From contig NZ_CP092104.1 of assembly GCF_016918765.2 (NCBI RefSeq), forward strand, positions 310,001 to 374,000: a stretch of DNA of 64,000 bases. Reading direction: 5' to 3'. Below, in pieces: positions 39,467 to 49,853 of the stretch. Below the pieces are notes generated by a model. The model did no database searches. It was not told the DNA's origin and was given only the letters and a program-made list of their open reading frames with translations. Within the stretch, counting starts at the first letter, position 1, and every line of letters begins with the position of its first letter. Position numbers and translations under genes: made by a program. Origin of the DNA: Flagellatimonas centrodinii (GTDB lineage Bacteria; Pseudomonadota; Gammaproteobacteria; Nevskiales; Nevskiaceae).

Positions 39467-39490
39467 GCCCCGGTCGTTGCCGGGGCCTTT
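39467..39490. terminator. Bidirectional Rho-independent terminator
   Basis: GCCCCGG and CCGGGGC pair around TCGTTG. Leftward it is followed by TTTTTA, a strong terminator for nhaD; rightward a CTTT follows, so it can also end the DUF4198 operon. Confidence 0.85.
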
Positions 39491-39507
39491 GAGTGCATCA
39501 CGCCGCT

Positions 39508-40926
39508 TCAGTGGAGCAGGAACAAGGCCTTGTTCACCCAAAAGTGAACGGCAATGGACGCTGCATAACCGAGGGCAATGGCCCAGGACCAGCGCAAGTG
39601 GGCGAAGAACGTGTAGACACCGCGGGCCTGCCCCATTACCGCAACGCCAGCGGCGGACCCCACCGACAACAATGATCCGCCGACCCCAGCCGTCAAGGTC
39701 ACCAGCAGCCATTGGCCGTCACTCATGTCGGGAAACATGGTGAGCACCGCGAACATCACCGGAATATTGTCGATGACTGCCGACACCACGCCCACCAGCA
39801 CGTTGGCCACGGTCGGCCCGAGATCGACATACAACACCTCGGAACCCAGGGCCAGATAGCCCAGCGTTCCAAGCCCCCCGACACACATGATGATGCCGTA
39901 GAAAAACAGCAGGGTATCCCACTCGGCCCGCGCCACCTGATCAAACACATTGAGCGGCTGAGCGTCGCTATCGCTGCTTGCCAGGCCGCCCCGTTCGATG
40001 AGGCTGTTCTGCATCGCCTTGCCGGTCTGGTTGAGGTAGTAGCTGTAAAGCTTGAGCAGGCCCAGCCCGCCCATCATCCCCAGCGCCGGCGGCAAGTGCA
40101 GGAAGCTGTGCAGGCTCACCGTCAGCGCGATGGTGCCGATAAACATGAAGATCACCAGGTACCCCCCCCGAAGCACCTCGGGGCGCACCTGCAGGGCCTC
40201 CGGGGTAGCCTTGGGCAGTGAGTACGACATGATCGCCGCCGGCACCAGCCAGTTGACCACTGACGGCAGGAACAGCGCAAGGAACTCATGCGCCGGAAAC
40301 ACGCCCTTCTGCCACACCATCAAGGTGGTGATGTCGCCGAATGGGCTCCAGGCGCCACCGGCATTGGCGGCAACAACAATGTTGATACAGGCAACGACCA
40401 CGAAGCCGGGATGACCCTTGCCGACCGCCATCGCCACCGATGCCATCACCAATGCCGTGGTCATGTTGTCGGCCACCGGTGAGATGAAGAAGGCCAGCAA
40501 ACCGGTCAACCAGAACAGGGTCCGCAGGGAGAAGCCCCGCGAAACCAGCCAGCCGCGCAAGGCATCGAAGATGCCACGCTCTTCCAGCGTATTGATATAG
40601 GTCATCGCCACCAGCAGAAACAGGAACAACTCACCGAATTCCAGCAGGCTATGACGCACGGTTTCGCCGGCGGTGTGAAAGTCACCGAGCTGTGCGTAAC
40701 CCAAGCCGATCAGGGTCCAGATCAATCCGGCGGCCATCAGCACCGGGATGGATTTTCGCAGGTGCAGCCACTCCTCCATTACCACCAGGGTGTAGGCCAG
40801 CACGAAGATGACCACCGCTGTCAGGCCGATCCAGTGCGCAGTGAAATCGTGCGTCACACCTGCCGCCTCCGACGCCGCAGCGAGACCGGGGACCAGGCAC
40901 AACAGGGAAAGTAGGAGCGCGCGCAT
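39508..40926 (-). CDS. nhaD: NhaD-type Na+/H+ antiporter
   Basis: A 472-residue protein with a signal-like N-terminal helix (about 1-20) and around 12-13 membrane helices. SPVADNMTTALVMASVAMAVGKG and NAGGAWSPFGDITTLMVW near residues 155-215 are NhaD/ArsB-superfamily signatures, as is AVIDNIPVMFAV near 395. It exports Na+ or Li+ for protons at high pH or salt. The ATG at 40926 is chosen since the hydrophobic leader begins there. It is monocistronic and ends at a strong terminator. Confidence 0.92.
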   Translation of the reverse strand: MRALLLSLLCLVPGLAAASEAAGVTHDFTAHWIGLTAVVIFVLAYTLVVMEEWLHLRKSIPVLMAAGLIWTLIGLGYAQLGDFHTAGETVRHSLLEFGELFLFLLVAMTYINTLEERGIFDALRGWLVSRGFSLRTLFWLTGLLAFFISPVADNMTTALVMASVAMAVGKGHPGFVVVACINIVVAANAGGAWSPFGDITTLMVWQKGVFPAHEFLALFLPSVVNWLVPAAIMSYSLPKATPEALQVRPEVLRGGYLVIFMFIGTIALTVSLHSFLHLPPALGMMGGLGLLKLYSYYLNQTGKAMQNSLIERGGLASSDSDAQPLNVFDQVARAEWDTLLFFYGIIMCVGGLGTLGYLALGSEVLYVDLGPTVANVLVGVVSAVIDNIPVMFAVLTMFPDMSDGQWLLVTLTAGVGGSLLSVGSAAGVAVMGQARGVYTFFAHLRWSWAIALGYAASIAVHFWVNKALFLLH

Positions 40927-41056
40927 GACCGTCAGGAAAGTGACATGAAGGGCGCGCTTTTTAGCATCCGGGCGGCGCTTTTGCCAGATTGCGAGCCGGC
41001 TCCACCCCCCGGAGCCAGCCTGCGGCTTGGGTCCGGGCACCGACTCCAGCCGTTCG

Positions 41057-43105
<2,049 letters not shown>

Positions 43106-43262
43106 GTGGGGCACAACAAGCGGCGGAACCGCCTAGAGTGCCACGCCCCCACGGGGTTGCAAGCAGTGGGCCCCCTGCCCGGTCGGGCGGGGGAATTCGC
43201 CGTCGGCATCCCGTATCATGCGCGCCGTTTGTTCCGTTCGTTCCGCTCCCAGGTCCCCGCCC

Positions 43263-44444
43263 ATGGAATTCACCCTCGCGCAGCGCGTCACCCGCATCAA
43301 GCCCTCCCCCACCCTGGCGGTGACCGCCAAGGCCGGCGAACTCAAGGCTCAGGGCAAGGACGTGCTCAGTCTCGGCGCCGGCGAACCCGACTTCGACACT
43401 CCCCAGCACATCAAGGACGCCGCCCACCAGGCGATCCGCGACGGCAAGACCAAATACACCCCGGTGGGCGGCACGCCCGCGATGAAGCAGGCCATCATCG
43501 ACAAGATGGCGCGTGACAACGGGTTGACCTACACGCCCAAGCAGGTGCTGGCGTCCTGCGGCGGCAAGCAGAGCTGCTACAACCTCTGCCAGGCGCTGCT
43601 CAACGACGGTGACGAGGTGCTGATCCCGGCGCCCTACTGGGTGAGCTACCCGGATATGGTGCTGCTCGCTGACGGCACCCCGGTGACCATGCCCACCACC
43701 GCCGCCACCCGCTTCAAGATCACCCCCGAGCAGCTGGAAGCCGCGATCACCCCGCGCACCCGCATGCTGTGGCTGAACTCCCCCTCCAATCCGTCCGGCA
43801 TGGCCTACAGCAAGGCCGAGCTGACGGCGCTGGGCGAAGTGCTGCTGCGCCACCCCCAGGTGGTCATCGCCTCGGACGACATGTACGAGAAGATCCTCTG
43901 GACCGGCCAGCCGTACAGCAACATCATCAACGCCTGTCCCGCGCTGTACGACCGCACCGTCATCATCCACGCGGTCTCGAAGACCTATTCGATGACCGGC
44001 TGGCGCCTCGGCTGGGCCTGCGGCCCGCAGCAGCTGATCACCGCCATGGCCGACATCCAGAGCCAGTCCACCTCCAACCCCACCTCCATCTCACAGGCGG
44101 CCGCAGTGGCCGCGCTCAACGGCGACCAGGGCTGTGTCGACGAGATGGTGACCGCCTTCAAGCGCCGCCACGATGCGCTGGTGGCCGACCTCAACACCGT
44201 GCCCGGTGTCACCTGCCCCTCGGGCGACGGCACCTTCTACGTCTTCCCCAACGTCGAAGGCCTGATGGCCAAGCTCGGCTGCAAGACTGACCTGGAGCTG
44301 TCCGATCGCCTGCTCGACGAGGCGCTGGTGGCGGTGGTACCGGGTTCGGCCTTCGGTTCGCCGGGCCACCTGCGCCTGTCGTTCGCCACCAGCGACGCCG
44401 TGCTCAAGGGCAGCGTCGAGCGCCTGCGCAAGATTGCCGGGTAG
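43263..44444 (+). CDS. Class I aspartate aminotransferase
   Basis: A 393-residue PLP enzyme transferring the amino group of aspartate to 2-oxoglutarate. LGAGEPDFDTPQHIKDAA is the class I-gamma opening, SPSNPSGMAYS the substrate-side motif, and AVSKTYSMTGWRLGW holds the PLP lysine near residue 236. ATG at 43263; the frame is open 15 codons upstream with no family match. TATCAT at 43214-43219 may be its -10 box. Confidence 0.9.
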   Translation: MEFTLAQRVTRIKPSPTLAVTAKAGELKAQGKDVLSLGAGEPDFDTPQHIKDAAHQAIRDGKTKYTPVGGTPAMKQAIIDKMARDNGLTYTPKQVLASCGGKQSCYNLCQALLNDGDEVLIPAPYWVSYPDMVLLADGTPVTMPTTAATRFKITPEQLEAAITPRTRMLWLNSPSNPSGMAYSKAELTALGEVLLRHPQVVIASDDMYEKILWTGQPYSNIINACPALYDRTVIIHAVSKTYSMTGWRLGWACGPQQLITAMADIQSQSTSNPTSISQAAAVAALNGDQGCVDEMVTAFKRRHDALVADLNTVPGVTCPSGDGTFYVFPNVEGLMAKLGCKTDLELSDRLLDEALVAVVPGSAFGSPGHLRLSFATSDAVLKGSVERLRKIAG

Positions 44445-44461
44445 GACCGCGGCCAAAAGCG

Positions 44462-44490
44462 TTGCATCACCGGGGCGGGTTGACTAAACT
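44462..44490 (+). promoter_or_regulatory. tRNA-Asn promoter with GC-rich discriminator
   Basis: TTGCAT (44462-44467) and TAAACT (44485-44490) are 17 bases apart, followed by GCGCGCCCC before the tRNA. A GC-rich discriminator is typical of stable-RNA promoters under stringent control. Confidence 0.5.
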
Positions 44491-44505
44491 GCGCGCCCCG
44501 ACTGT

Positions 44506-44581
44506 TCCGCGATAGCTCAGTTGGTAGAGCAGCTGACTGTTAATCAGCGGGTCGTTGGTTCGAGTCCAACTCGCGGAGCCA
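44506..44581 (+). tRNA. tRNA-Asn (anticodon GTT)
   Basis: A 76-base cloverleaf with encoded CCA. The acceptor stem TCCGCGA pairs with TCGCGGA. The anticodon loop CTGTTAA gives anticodon GTT. The T-arm is GGTTCGAGTCC. Its 3' 21 bases are repeated 165 bases downstream. Confidence 0.97.
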
Positions 44582-44594
44582 CTTACAGAACATC

Positions 44595-44623
44595 AAAGGT
44601 CTGCACCTCAGCAGGCCTTTTTT
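44595..44623 (+). terminator. Terminator after tRNA-Asn (repeat copy 1)
   Basis: AAAGG-CTGC pairs with GCAG-CCTTT around ACCTCA, with one internal mismatch, followed by a T-run. Confidence 0.8.
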
Positions 44624-44759
44624 GTTGCCCGGCCGCTCGAACCAACGAGCATGGTTGATCCCGCACGCCAAGGCGTGCTTGAGGGTGGTCTGCCTGCGGC
44701 AGACGCCCCGCCCACCACGCGGGGTCGAGTCCAACTCGCGGAGCCACTTACAGAACATC

Positions 44760-44788
44760 AGAGGTCTGCACCTCGGCAGGCCTTTTTT
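44760..44788 (+). terminator. Terminator in repeat copy 2
   Basis: Same hairpin as in copy 1 with an A-to-G change in the stem that keeps pairing as G-U, plus one loop change; followed by six T. Confidence 0.75.
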
Positions 44789-45093
44789 GTTGCCCGGCCG
44801 CTCGAACCAACGAGCATGGTTGATCGCGCACGCCAGGGCGTGCTTGAGGGTGGTCTGCCTGCGGCAGACGCACGCCAAACGCGCATGAAATGGCAGCTTG
44901 TTTAGGAGCCGCTGGCACGCAATGCGGACGATTTCGGGCCGGCAGCGCTTACGGCGGATCAGCGGATATCCGATACTAGGGGCGGCGCCGGAACGGGCCG
45001 GCATCAGTGCAGCGCCGGGCATCCGGCGAGGTGCGACCAACATTTTGCCGGTGGGGCGTCGCGACTCTCATACACCGCTTGCGGAACCCCGAC

Positions 45094-46164
45094 ATGTCTG
45101 TTGAAAACAACGCGCCAGAACGTCTAACCCTCCGGAAACCGGACGACTGGCATGTGCACCTGCGTGATTCGTCGATCCTGCCCTTCACCGTCGGCCACAC
45201 GGCGCGCCAGTTCGGCCGTGCCATCGTCATGCCCAACCTCAAGCCGCCGGTCACCACGACAGCTCAGGCCCTTGAATATCGAGATCGCATCCTGCGGGCG
45301 GTCCCACAGGGCCATCACTTCGATCCGTTGATGACGCTGTATTTGACCGAGCGTACACCGCCATCGGAAATCGAACGCGCCAAGAGCAGCGGCAAGGTTC
45401 ACGGCGTCAAATGGTACCCGGCGGGCGCCACGACCAACGCCGAGCACGGGGTTCAGGACATCCGCCGCTGCGATCGCACCATCGAGGCGATGGAGGCCAA
45501 TGACATCCCGCTGCTGATCCACGGCGAAGTCACCGATCCCACGGTTGATGTCTTCGATCGCGAGCACGTCTTCATCGAGCAGGAGTTGTCGCCACTGCTG
45601 AAGCGGCATCCGCGCCTTCGAGTGGTCCTTGAGCACATCAGTACCCGCCAGGCGGTGGAGTTCGTCACCCAGGCCCCCGCACGTGTCGCAGCGACCATCA
45701 CGGCGCACCATCTGCTGCTGAACCGCAATGCCCTGTTCACCGGCGGGCTTCGGCCTCACCACTACTGTCTGCCCGTGCTCAAGCGCGAGGAGCACCGACG
45801 CGCTCTGGTCGCGGCCGCCACCAGTGGAAACCCGAAGTTCTTTCTCGGCACTGACAGCGCGCCGCACCTGCGTCGCGACAAAGAGTCGGCTTGCGGTTGT
45901 GCAGGGATCTACAGTGCGCATGCTGCGATTGAGCTCTACGCCGAGGTGTTCGAGGCTGCTGGCGCGCTGGATCGACTTGAAGGATTTGCCAGCTCTTACG
46001 GTGCCGATTTTTATCAGCTGCCCCGAAGCAGCGAGTTGCTGACACTGGAGCGTCGCTCGTGGACCGTGCCGTCTCTGCTCGAGACCCAACAGGGTGCACT
46101 GCTGCCCCTTCGCGCAGGCGAGCCTATGCCGTGGTCGCTGGTCACGGCGGACACAACCGCGTAG
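45094..46164 (+). CDS. pyrC: Dihydroorotase
   Basis: A 356-residue class II dihydroorotase of pyrimidine synthesis. KPDDWHVHLRD holds the HxH metal pair, VKWYPAGATTNAEHGV the lysine that becomes carboxylated, PLLIHGEVTDP and LEHISTRQAVEFV further histidine ligands, and FLGTDSAPHLRRDKES the catalytic aspartate. The ATG at 45094 (MSVENNAPERLTLRKPDDW) is chosen; an open extension upstream overlaps the non-coding leader. sbtA begins 22 bases after its stop. Confidence 0.94.
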   Translation: MSVENNAPERLTLRKPDDWHVHLRDSSILPFTVGHTARQFGRAIVMPNLKPPVTTTAQALEYRDRILRAVPQGHHFDPLMTLYLTERTPPSEIERAKSSGKVHGVKWYPAGATTNAEHGVQDIRRCDRTIEAMEANDIPLLIHGEVTDPTVDVFDREHVFIEQELSPLLKRHPRLRVVLEHISTRQAVEFVTQAPARVAATITAHHLLLNRNALFTGGLRPHHYCLPVLKREEHRRALVAAATSGNPKFFLGTDSAPHLRRDKESACGCAGIYSAHAAIELYAEVFEAAGALDRLEGFASSYGADFYQLPRSSELLTLERRSWTVPSLLETQQGALLPLRAGEPMPWSLVTADTTA

Positions 46165-46186
46165 CCCAGCCGGGAGACGACCCAAG

Positions 46187-47134
46187 ATGAATACCCTCGA
46201 TCCGGTCGTCCTGTTTTTTGTACTCGGTGCGGTAGCCGGATTGCTGCGGTCTGACCTCCGCCTACCGTCGGCAGTCTATGATTTTGTGACCATGCTGTTG
46301 CTGCTGGCGATCGGTCTCAAAGGGGGCGTCGAGCTGTCGCGGCAACCGCTGCTGACCCTGGCGCCACAGATGCTGGCGGTGGTCGCGATGGGGCTGCTGC
46401 TGCCGCTGCTGGCCTATCCGGTCCTCTACTTTGCCGGGAAGCTGTCTCGTCCCGACGCCGCCTCGATTGCGGCGCACTACGGCTCGGTCAGCGTCGGCAC
46501 CTATGCAGTGGTCGCAGCGTATCTCGGCTCCCAACGCATCGCGTACGAAGAGTACATGCCGGTATTCGTGGTGCTGTTGGAGATGCCGGCGATCGTCGTT
46601 GGCATCCTTCTGGCGCGGGGCGGCCGCAGCCAGTTGCAGTGGGGTGTCCTGGCGCGGGAGATTTTCCTCGGCAAGGGCATCGTCCTGCTCACGGGTGGTC
46701 TGTTGATCGGCTGGGTTGCGGGCGCCGACGGCATTGCGCCGATTGGCGCCCTGTTCTTTGACCTCTTCAAGGGCATCCTCGCCATCTTTCTCTTGGAGAT
46801 GGGGTTGATTGCGGTCAGCCAGCTGGGCGATTTCCGACGTTCCGGTGCCTTTCTGGTGGCCTTCTCAATTTTCTTTCCGATGCTGTCGGCCATCATCGGC
46901 GGAAGCCTGGGGTGGGCGCTCGGACTGTCTGAGGGTGGCATCGTGGTGCTCGCCACACTGGCAGCGAGCGCGTCCTATATTGCGGTCCCGGCCGCGATGC
47001 GCATGGCAGTCCCTCAAGCCAGTCCATCGCTATCGCTGGGCGCGGCGTTGGGCGTGACCTTTCCCTTCAACATCCTGGTGGGCATTCCGCTCTACCACGC
47101 TGGCGTTCGCCTGCTGCTTTCCCCGGGGGGCTGA
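46187..47134 (+). CDS. sbtA: SbtA-type sodium-dependent bicarbonate transporter
   Basis: A 315-residue membrane protein with about ten helices, LPSAVYDFVTMLLLLAIGLKGGVEL near the start, and two symmetric halves including AAHYGSVSVGTYAV and LATLAASASYIAVPAAMRMAVP. These match the Sbt_1/DUF897 family. Cyanobacterial SbtA imports HCO3- with Na+. A GGGAG lies before the ATG at 46187. It is followed after 3 bases by a PII-like gene, the usual SbtA-SbtB pairing. The specificity in this organism is inferred. Confidence 0.88.
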   Translation: MNTLDPVVLFFVLGAVAGLLRSDLRLPSAVYDFVTMLLLLAIGLKGGVELSRQPLLTLAPQMLAVVAMGLLLPLLAYPVLYFAGKLSRPDAASIAAHYGSVSVGTYAVVAAYLGSQRIAYEEYMPVFVVLLEMPAIVVGILLARGGRSQLQWGVLAREIFLGKGIVLLTGGLLIGWVAGADGIAPIGALFFDLFKGILAIFLLEMGLIAVSQLGDFRRSGAFLVAFSIFFPMLSAIIGGSLGWALGLSEGGIVVLATLAASASYIAVPAAMRMAVPQASPSLSLGAALGVTFPFNILVGIPLYHAGVRLLLSPGG

Positions 47135-47137
47135 TCG

Positions 47138-47440
47138 ATGCAGACCGAAACTCGAAAACTGGTCACCGTCATTTGCGAAGCACCACTGGAGGCGCGGCTG
47201 ATTGCCGACATCGAGCGCCTAGGAGCCCGCGGCTACACCCTGACCGAGGCCCGGGGCAAAGGAAGTCGCGGCGTTCGCGATGCCGGCTGGGATCGCAACG
47301 CCAACCTGCGCCTGGAAACGCTGTGCGACAGTGCTACCGCTGACGCCATCGCGATGCACTTGCGTGATCACTACTACGATCACTTCGCCATGATCATCTT
47401 CATCTCCGACGTTCAGGTCCTGCGGTCGGACAAGTTCTGA
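47138..47440 (+). CDS. sbtB: SbtB-like PII-family regulator
   Basis: A 100-residue protein with ferredoxin-like PII folding: VTVICEAPLEARLIADIERLGARGYTLTEARGKGSRGVRD, where the loop after GKGSRGVR corresponds to the PII T-loop. It ends with IIFISDVQVLRSDKF. SbtB proteins bind cAMP/AMP/ATP and close or tune SbtA. It lacks an obvious C-terminal redox (cysteine) extension seen in some SbtB. Adjacent to sbtA. Confidence 0.82.
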   Translation: MQTETRKLVTVICEAPLEARLIADIERLGARGYTLTEARGKGSRGVRDAGWDRNANLRLETLCDSATADAIAMHLRDHYYDHFAMIIFISDVQVLRSDKF

Positions 47441-47442
47441 GT

Positions 47443-47456
47443 CCCGCACGTGCGGG
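47443..47456. terminator. Hairpin between sbtB and rubredoxin genes
   Basis: CCCGC-ACGT-GCGGG is a perfect palindrome placed between two convergent genes. It lacks a T-run on either side, so termination is only suggested. Confidence 0.45.
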
Positions 47457-47479
47457 CGCCGCAACGTGTGACGTCGGCA

Positions 47480-47656
47480 TCAAGCCTCGATCAGCTCGTA
47501 GTCGTCCTTTCCGGCGCCGCACTCGGGACACATCCAGTCGTCGGGGATATCCTCGAAGCGCGTTCCCGGGGCAATGCCGCTGTCGGGGTCGCCCCTGGAC
47601 TCGTCGTACACGTGTGAGCAGAAGCGGCATTGATAACGGCGGGTGGCAATGCTCAT
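47480..47656 (-). CDS. Rubredoxin
   Basis: A 58-residue iron protein with CRFC near residue 10 and CPECG near residue 43, the two Cys pairs binding one iron, and [24 protein letters not shown] between them. It is a one-electron donor. Its ATG overlaps the desaturase stop by 4 bases (ATGA), so it most likely feeds electrons to that di-iron enzyme. Confidence 0.95.
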   Translation of the reverse strand: MSIATRRYQCRFCSHVYDESRGDPDSGIAPGTRFEDIPDDWMCPECGAGKDDYELIEA

Positions 47657-48579
47657 CGGGTGTTGGCCTCCGAAATGGGCGCACGCGGCTGCGGCGCCGT
47701 GTGAACCGTCGGGCGGATGGCAAACCCGTGCTGCACCGCGAGGTCGTGTTGCCAGAGCTCGGGCGCCAGCAGGGTCCAGACCTTTTCGTTGTTGTAGAAC
47801 GGGGTCATCGGAAACAGGTGATGGATCAGGTGATAGTGCTGATATTGCAGTAAGGGACCGAGCAACCACTCGTAACCGATACGCACACTGGTGGCGCGGG
47901 TGAAGTTCGCCTCCTGTTCGGTGTCGTGCGGTACATGGGGCAGCCAGAAGAAGCTGAACCCCAGGGTGAGGAAGATCACCCGCGAGGGGATGAACCACAG
48001 CATCAGCACATGCCACCCGTAGCCCCAGACGACCAGCACCGCCATGATGGAAAAACTGATTGCCGCCCACCACAACGAACTCACCAGGTGCGGCCGAGAG
48101 ACCCGATCGCCGTGGCGAAGCGCATGGCGCAGATAGAGCCCGTCGATGAACATCCAGCGGAACGGTAGGCTCCACCAGGGCCCGTGCAGCACGAAGTCGG
48201 GATCACGGGGGCCGTTGGCAAACCGGTGATGCTGAATATGGGCCCAGCGAAACAGCTTCAGGTTGATATAGGGCGCGCCCAGCAGTACCGCACTCTGGCC
48301 GACCCAGTCATTCAACCGGGTGTTGGTCGAGATGGCGCGGTGGATGGCATCGTGCACCACACTGAAAGCGAGGTAGCCGATCACGCTGTTGCAGAGCATG
48401 CCCAGCCACAACGGTATCACCCCCATCACCGCCAGCACGTCAGACCCCAGATAGACCGTCATCACCAGGCCCCACAGCACCATCGTTGGCCATGACACCC
48501 GCGGCGCACGGGTGAGGGCGCGGAAGCGGGCCTGAGCAGCGCCATCGAGGTGCGACAAGGTGAACGTCGGTTGACGCAT
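47653..48579 (-). CDS. Membrane fatty acid desaturase/hydroxylase-type di-iron protein
   Basis: A 308-residue membrane protein with about four helices and three histidine boxes: HDAIH (76-80), HIQHH (114-118) and HLIHH (250-254), plus extra histidines in LPHVPH (215-218). This is the FA_desaturase family, which uses a di-iron centre and O2. Whether it desaturates acyl chains or hydroxylates another lipid or carotenoid is not decided by sequence. The start at 48579 is one base after the tetR stop, and the rubredoxin follows; all three look co-transcribed. Confidence 0.88.
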   Translation of the reverse strand: MRQPTFTLSHLDGAAQARFRALTRAPRVSWPTMVLWGLVMTVYLGSDVLAVMGVIPLWLGMLCNSVIGYLAFSVVHDAIHRAISTNTRLNDWVGQSAVLLGAPYINLKLFRWAHIQHHRFANGPRDPDFVLHGPWWSLPFRWMFIDGLYLRHALRHGDRVSRPHLVSSLWWAAISFSIMAVLVVWGYGWHVLMLWFIPSRVIFLTLGFSFFWLPHVPHDTEQEANFTRATSVRIGYEWLLGPLLQYQHYHLIHHLFPMTPFYNNEKVWTLLAPELWQHDLAVQHGFAIRPTVHTAPQPRAPISEANTR

Positions 48580-48580
48580 G

Positions 48581-49192
48581 TCAGGCTCCGGTGGCCGCGG
48601 CATCAGCACCCAGCAGGCGCCGCATCAAGGGGGTGACCAGATCCTGCAAGGTCTGGCCGTGCACCAGCTGATTAGCCACATGCAAGGTCATCAGTCCGTG
48701 AAAGCTGACCCAGAACAGGTGTGCCAACTGACGCGGCTCGCCGCGGATGGCGCCGTCGTCGACGCCCCCGGCCAGCACGTCCACGATATGGTCGAACAGC
48801 GCCCGCCGGGCGGCCAGCAGCGCCGGATAACGGTCCGGCGGCGGCTGTTCGGTGGTGAAGATGAGCTGGTAAGCCTGCGGGTCGTCCTGCACGAAAGCCA
48901 CATAGGCGGCCGCCACCGAATCCAGCTGCGCCGTCCAACCGGCATCGACGTTCTCACGCGCCCGCACGAACGCTTCGAACTGTTGGGTGCAGTGCACCCG
49001 CATCGCCACCAGCAAGGCTTCCTTGTGGGCGAAGTAGCGGTACGGCAGCGTGTGACTGAGACCCATCACATCCGCCAGCCGCCGGAAGCTCAGAGCCTCC
49101 AGACCCGCCTGCCGGTAGACATCAAGTGCCGCCGCGACCAGTCGCTGGCGCATGGCATCGAGGGCATCGGTGGTCAGGGCGGGTCGGGCCAT
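48581..49192 (-). CDS. TetR-family regulator
   Basis: A 203-residue protein. The N-terminal helix-turn-helix (about 10-60) reads LVAAALDVYRQAGLEALSFRRLADVMGLSHTLPYRYFAHKEALLVAM. The ligand domain is variable, with a WVSFHGLMTLHVANQL segment that is a TetR_C motif. It leads the operon with the desaturase and rubredoxin, so it probably controls them in response to a lipid. Its own promoter contains a palindrome. Confidence 0.9.
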   Translation of the reverse strand: MARPALTTDALDAMRQRLVAAALDVYRQAGLEALSFRRLADVMGLSHTLPYRYFAHKEALLVAMRVHCTQQFEAFVRARENVDAGWTAQLDSVAAAYVAFVQDDPQAYQLIFTTEQPPPDRYPALLAARRALFDHIVDVLAGGVDDGAIRGEPRQLAHLFWVSFHGLMTLHVANQLVHGQTLQDLVTPLMRRLLGADAAATGA

Positions 49193-49199
49193 GCCATTT

Positions 49200-49228
49200 A
49201 TTTAACGTTGTAATATTTATGACGTCAA
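49200..49228 (-). promoter_or_regulatory. tetR promoter with palindromic operator
   Basis: Read leftward, -35 TTGACG (49228-49223) and -10 TTAAAT (49205-49200) are 17 bases apart. Across the spacer lies a 21-base inverted repeat (49205-49225) with outer arms ACGT and inner arms TAA/TTA. The region is AT-rich in otherwise GC-rich DNA. The leader to the ATG is only about 8 bases. Likely site of autoregulation. Confidence 0.6.
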
Positions 49229-49271
49229 GCCCGCCGACCCGCGCGGCCGGACCCCGGGGCACAATGTCGGC

Positions 49272-49853
49272 ATGAGCCACGATCTCCTCCGGCGACGCCT
49301 GCTGCTCGGCAGCGGCGCCCTCGCCACCCTTGCCACCTTCGGCGGCCCGCTTGCGGCGGCCGCGCCCGCCGCCATTCCCGACGGCCTGGCCCCCGGCGAC
49401 GTCGCCCCCGACATCGCCGGCCCCAGCCTCAACGGCCCGCCGACGCGACTGTCGGATCTCGCAGGCAAGGTGGTGTTGGTGGATTTCTGGGCCTCGTATT
49501 GCGGCCCCTGCATCATTGCCATGCCGGAGATCGACCGCATCCGCGACGAACTGCACCGTATCGGCTGGCACGATCAGTTCGAGGTGCTCGGTGTCGGCGT
49601 CGACGACACTGTCGAGAAGGCCGAGGCGTTCCTGCAACGCACGCCGGTGGGCTATCCCATCGTCAGCGACATGCTCGGCATCGCCTCACGCCGCTACGGC
49701 GTCTGGCGACTACCGGCCAGCTACCTGATCGATGTCGACGGCCGCGCCTTCCGCATTTATCACGGCTTTGGCGACAGCTTCGGCGCCGACATTCGGCAGA
49801 ACGCCGCGCTGCTGCTGCAGCGGGCGTTTCCGCCACCGATCAGTTCCCGGTAA
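49272..49853 (+). CDS. TlpA-like exported thioredoxin
   Basis: A 193-residue protein with a twin-arginine-like leader ([17 protein letters not shown], about 8-35) and a thioredoxin fold with [21 protein letters not shown], whose CGPC is the redox pair near residue 77. The cis-proline region is LPASYLID. It resembles AhpC/TSA-TlpA proteins that reduce cytochrome or copper-site thiols in the periplasm. Its 3' end overlaps the lipoprotein gene by 14 bases. Confidence 0.85.
   Translation: MSHDLLRRRLLLGSGALATLATFGGPLAAAAPAAIPDGLAPGDVAPDIAGPSLNGPPTRLSDLAGKVVLVDFWASYCGPCIIAMPEIDRIRDELHRIGWHDQFEVLGVGVDDTVEKAEAFLQRTPVGYPIVSDMLGIASRRYGVWRLPASYLIDVDGRAFRIYHGFGDSFGADIRQNAALLLQRAFPPPISSR

Larger units (their letters stand above)
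44561..44870 (+). repeat. Tandem tRNA-linked repeat downstream of tRNA-Asn
   Basis: Two copies of 145 bases (44561-44705 and 44726-44870), offset by 165, differ at only four positions. Each begins with the last 21 bases of tRNA-Asn including CCA, then has a terminator hairpin, a TCGAACC...GGTTGATC segment, a GCACGCC/GGCGTGC hairpin and a TCTGCC/GGCAGA hairpin. The 20-base junction (44706-44725) is itself a CCCCGC/GCGGGG hairpin. The arrangement recalls the E. coli tyrT repeats, which also start with a tRNA 3' end. The rest of 44582-45093 has no gene I can support. Confidence 0.8.

Noticed and set aside
44561-44870. Integration site (att) of a mobile element at tRNA-Asn
   Set aside because: A duplicated tRNA 3' end fits an att site, but only 165 bases separate the copies and there is no integrase nearby; tandem duplication explains it better.
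44540-45043. Minus-strand open frame of about 167 codons over tRNA-Asn and the repeat
   Set aside because: It reads through tRNA and terminator sequence twice and gives the familiar false REL-DSNQRPAD-type product seen opposite tRNA genes.
45094-46164. PyrC as a Zur-controlled zinc-sparing paralogue
   Set aside because: Its metal ligands and the carboxylysine region look normal and no Zur-like palindrome was seen upstream.
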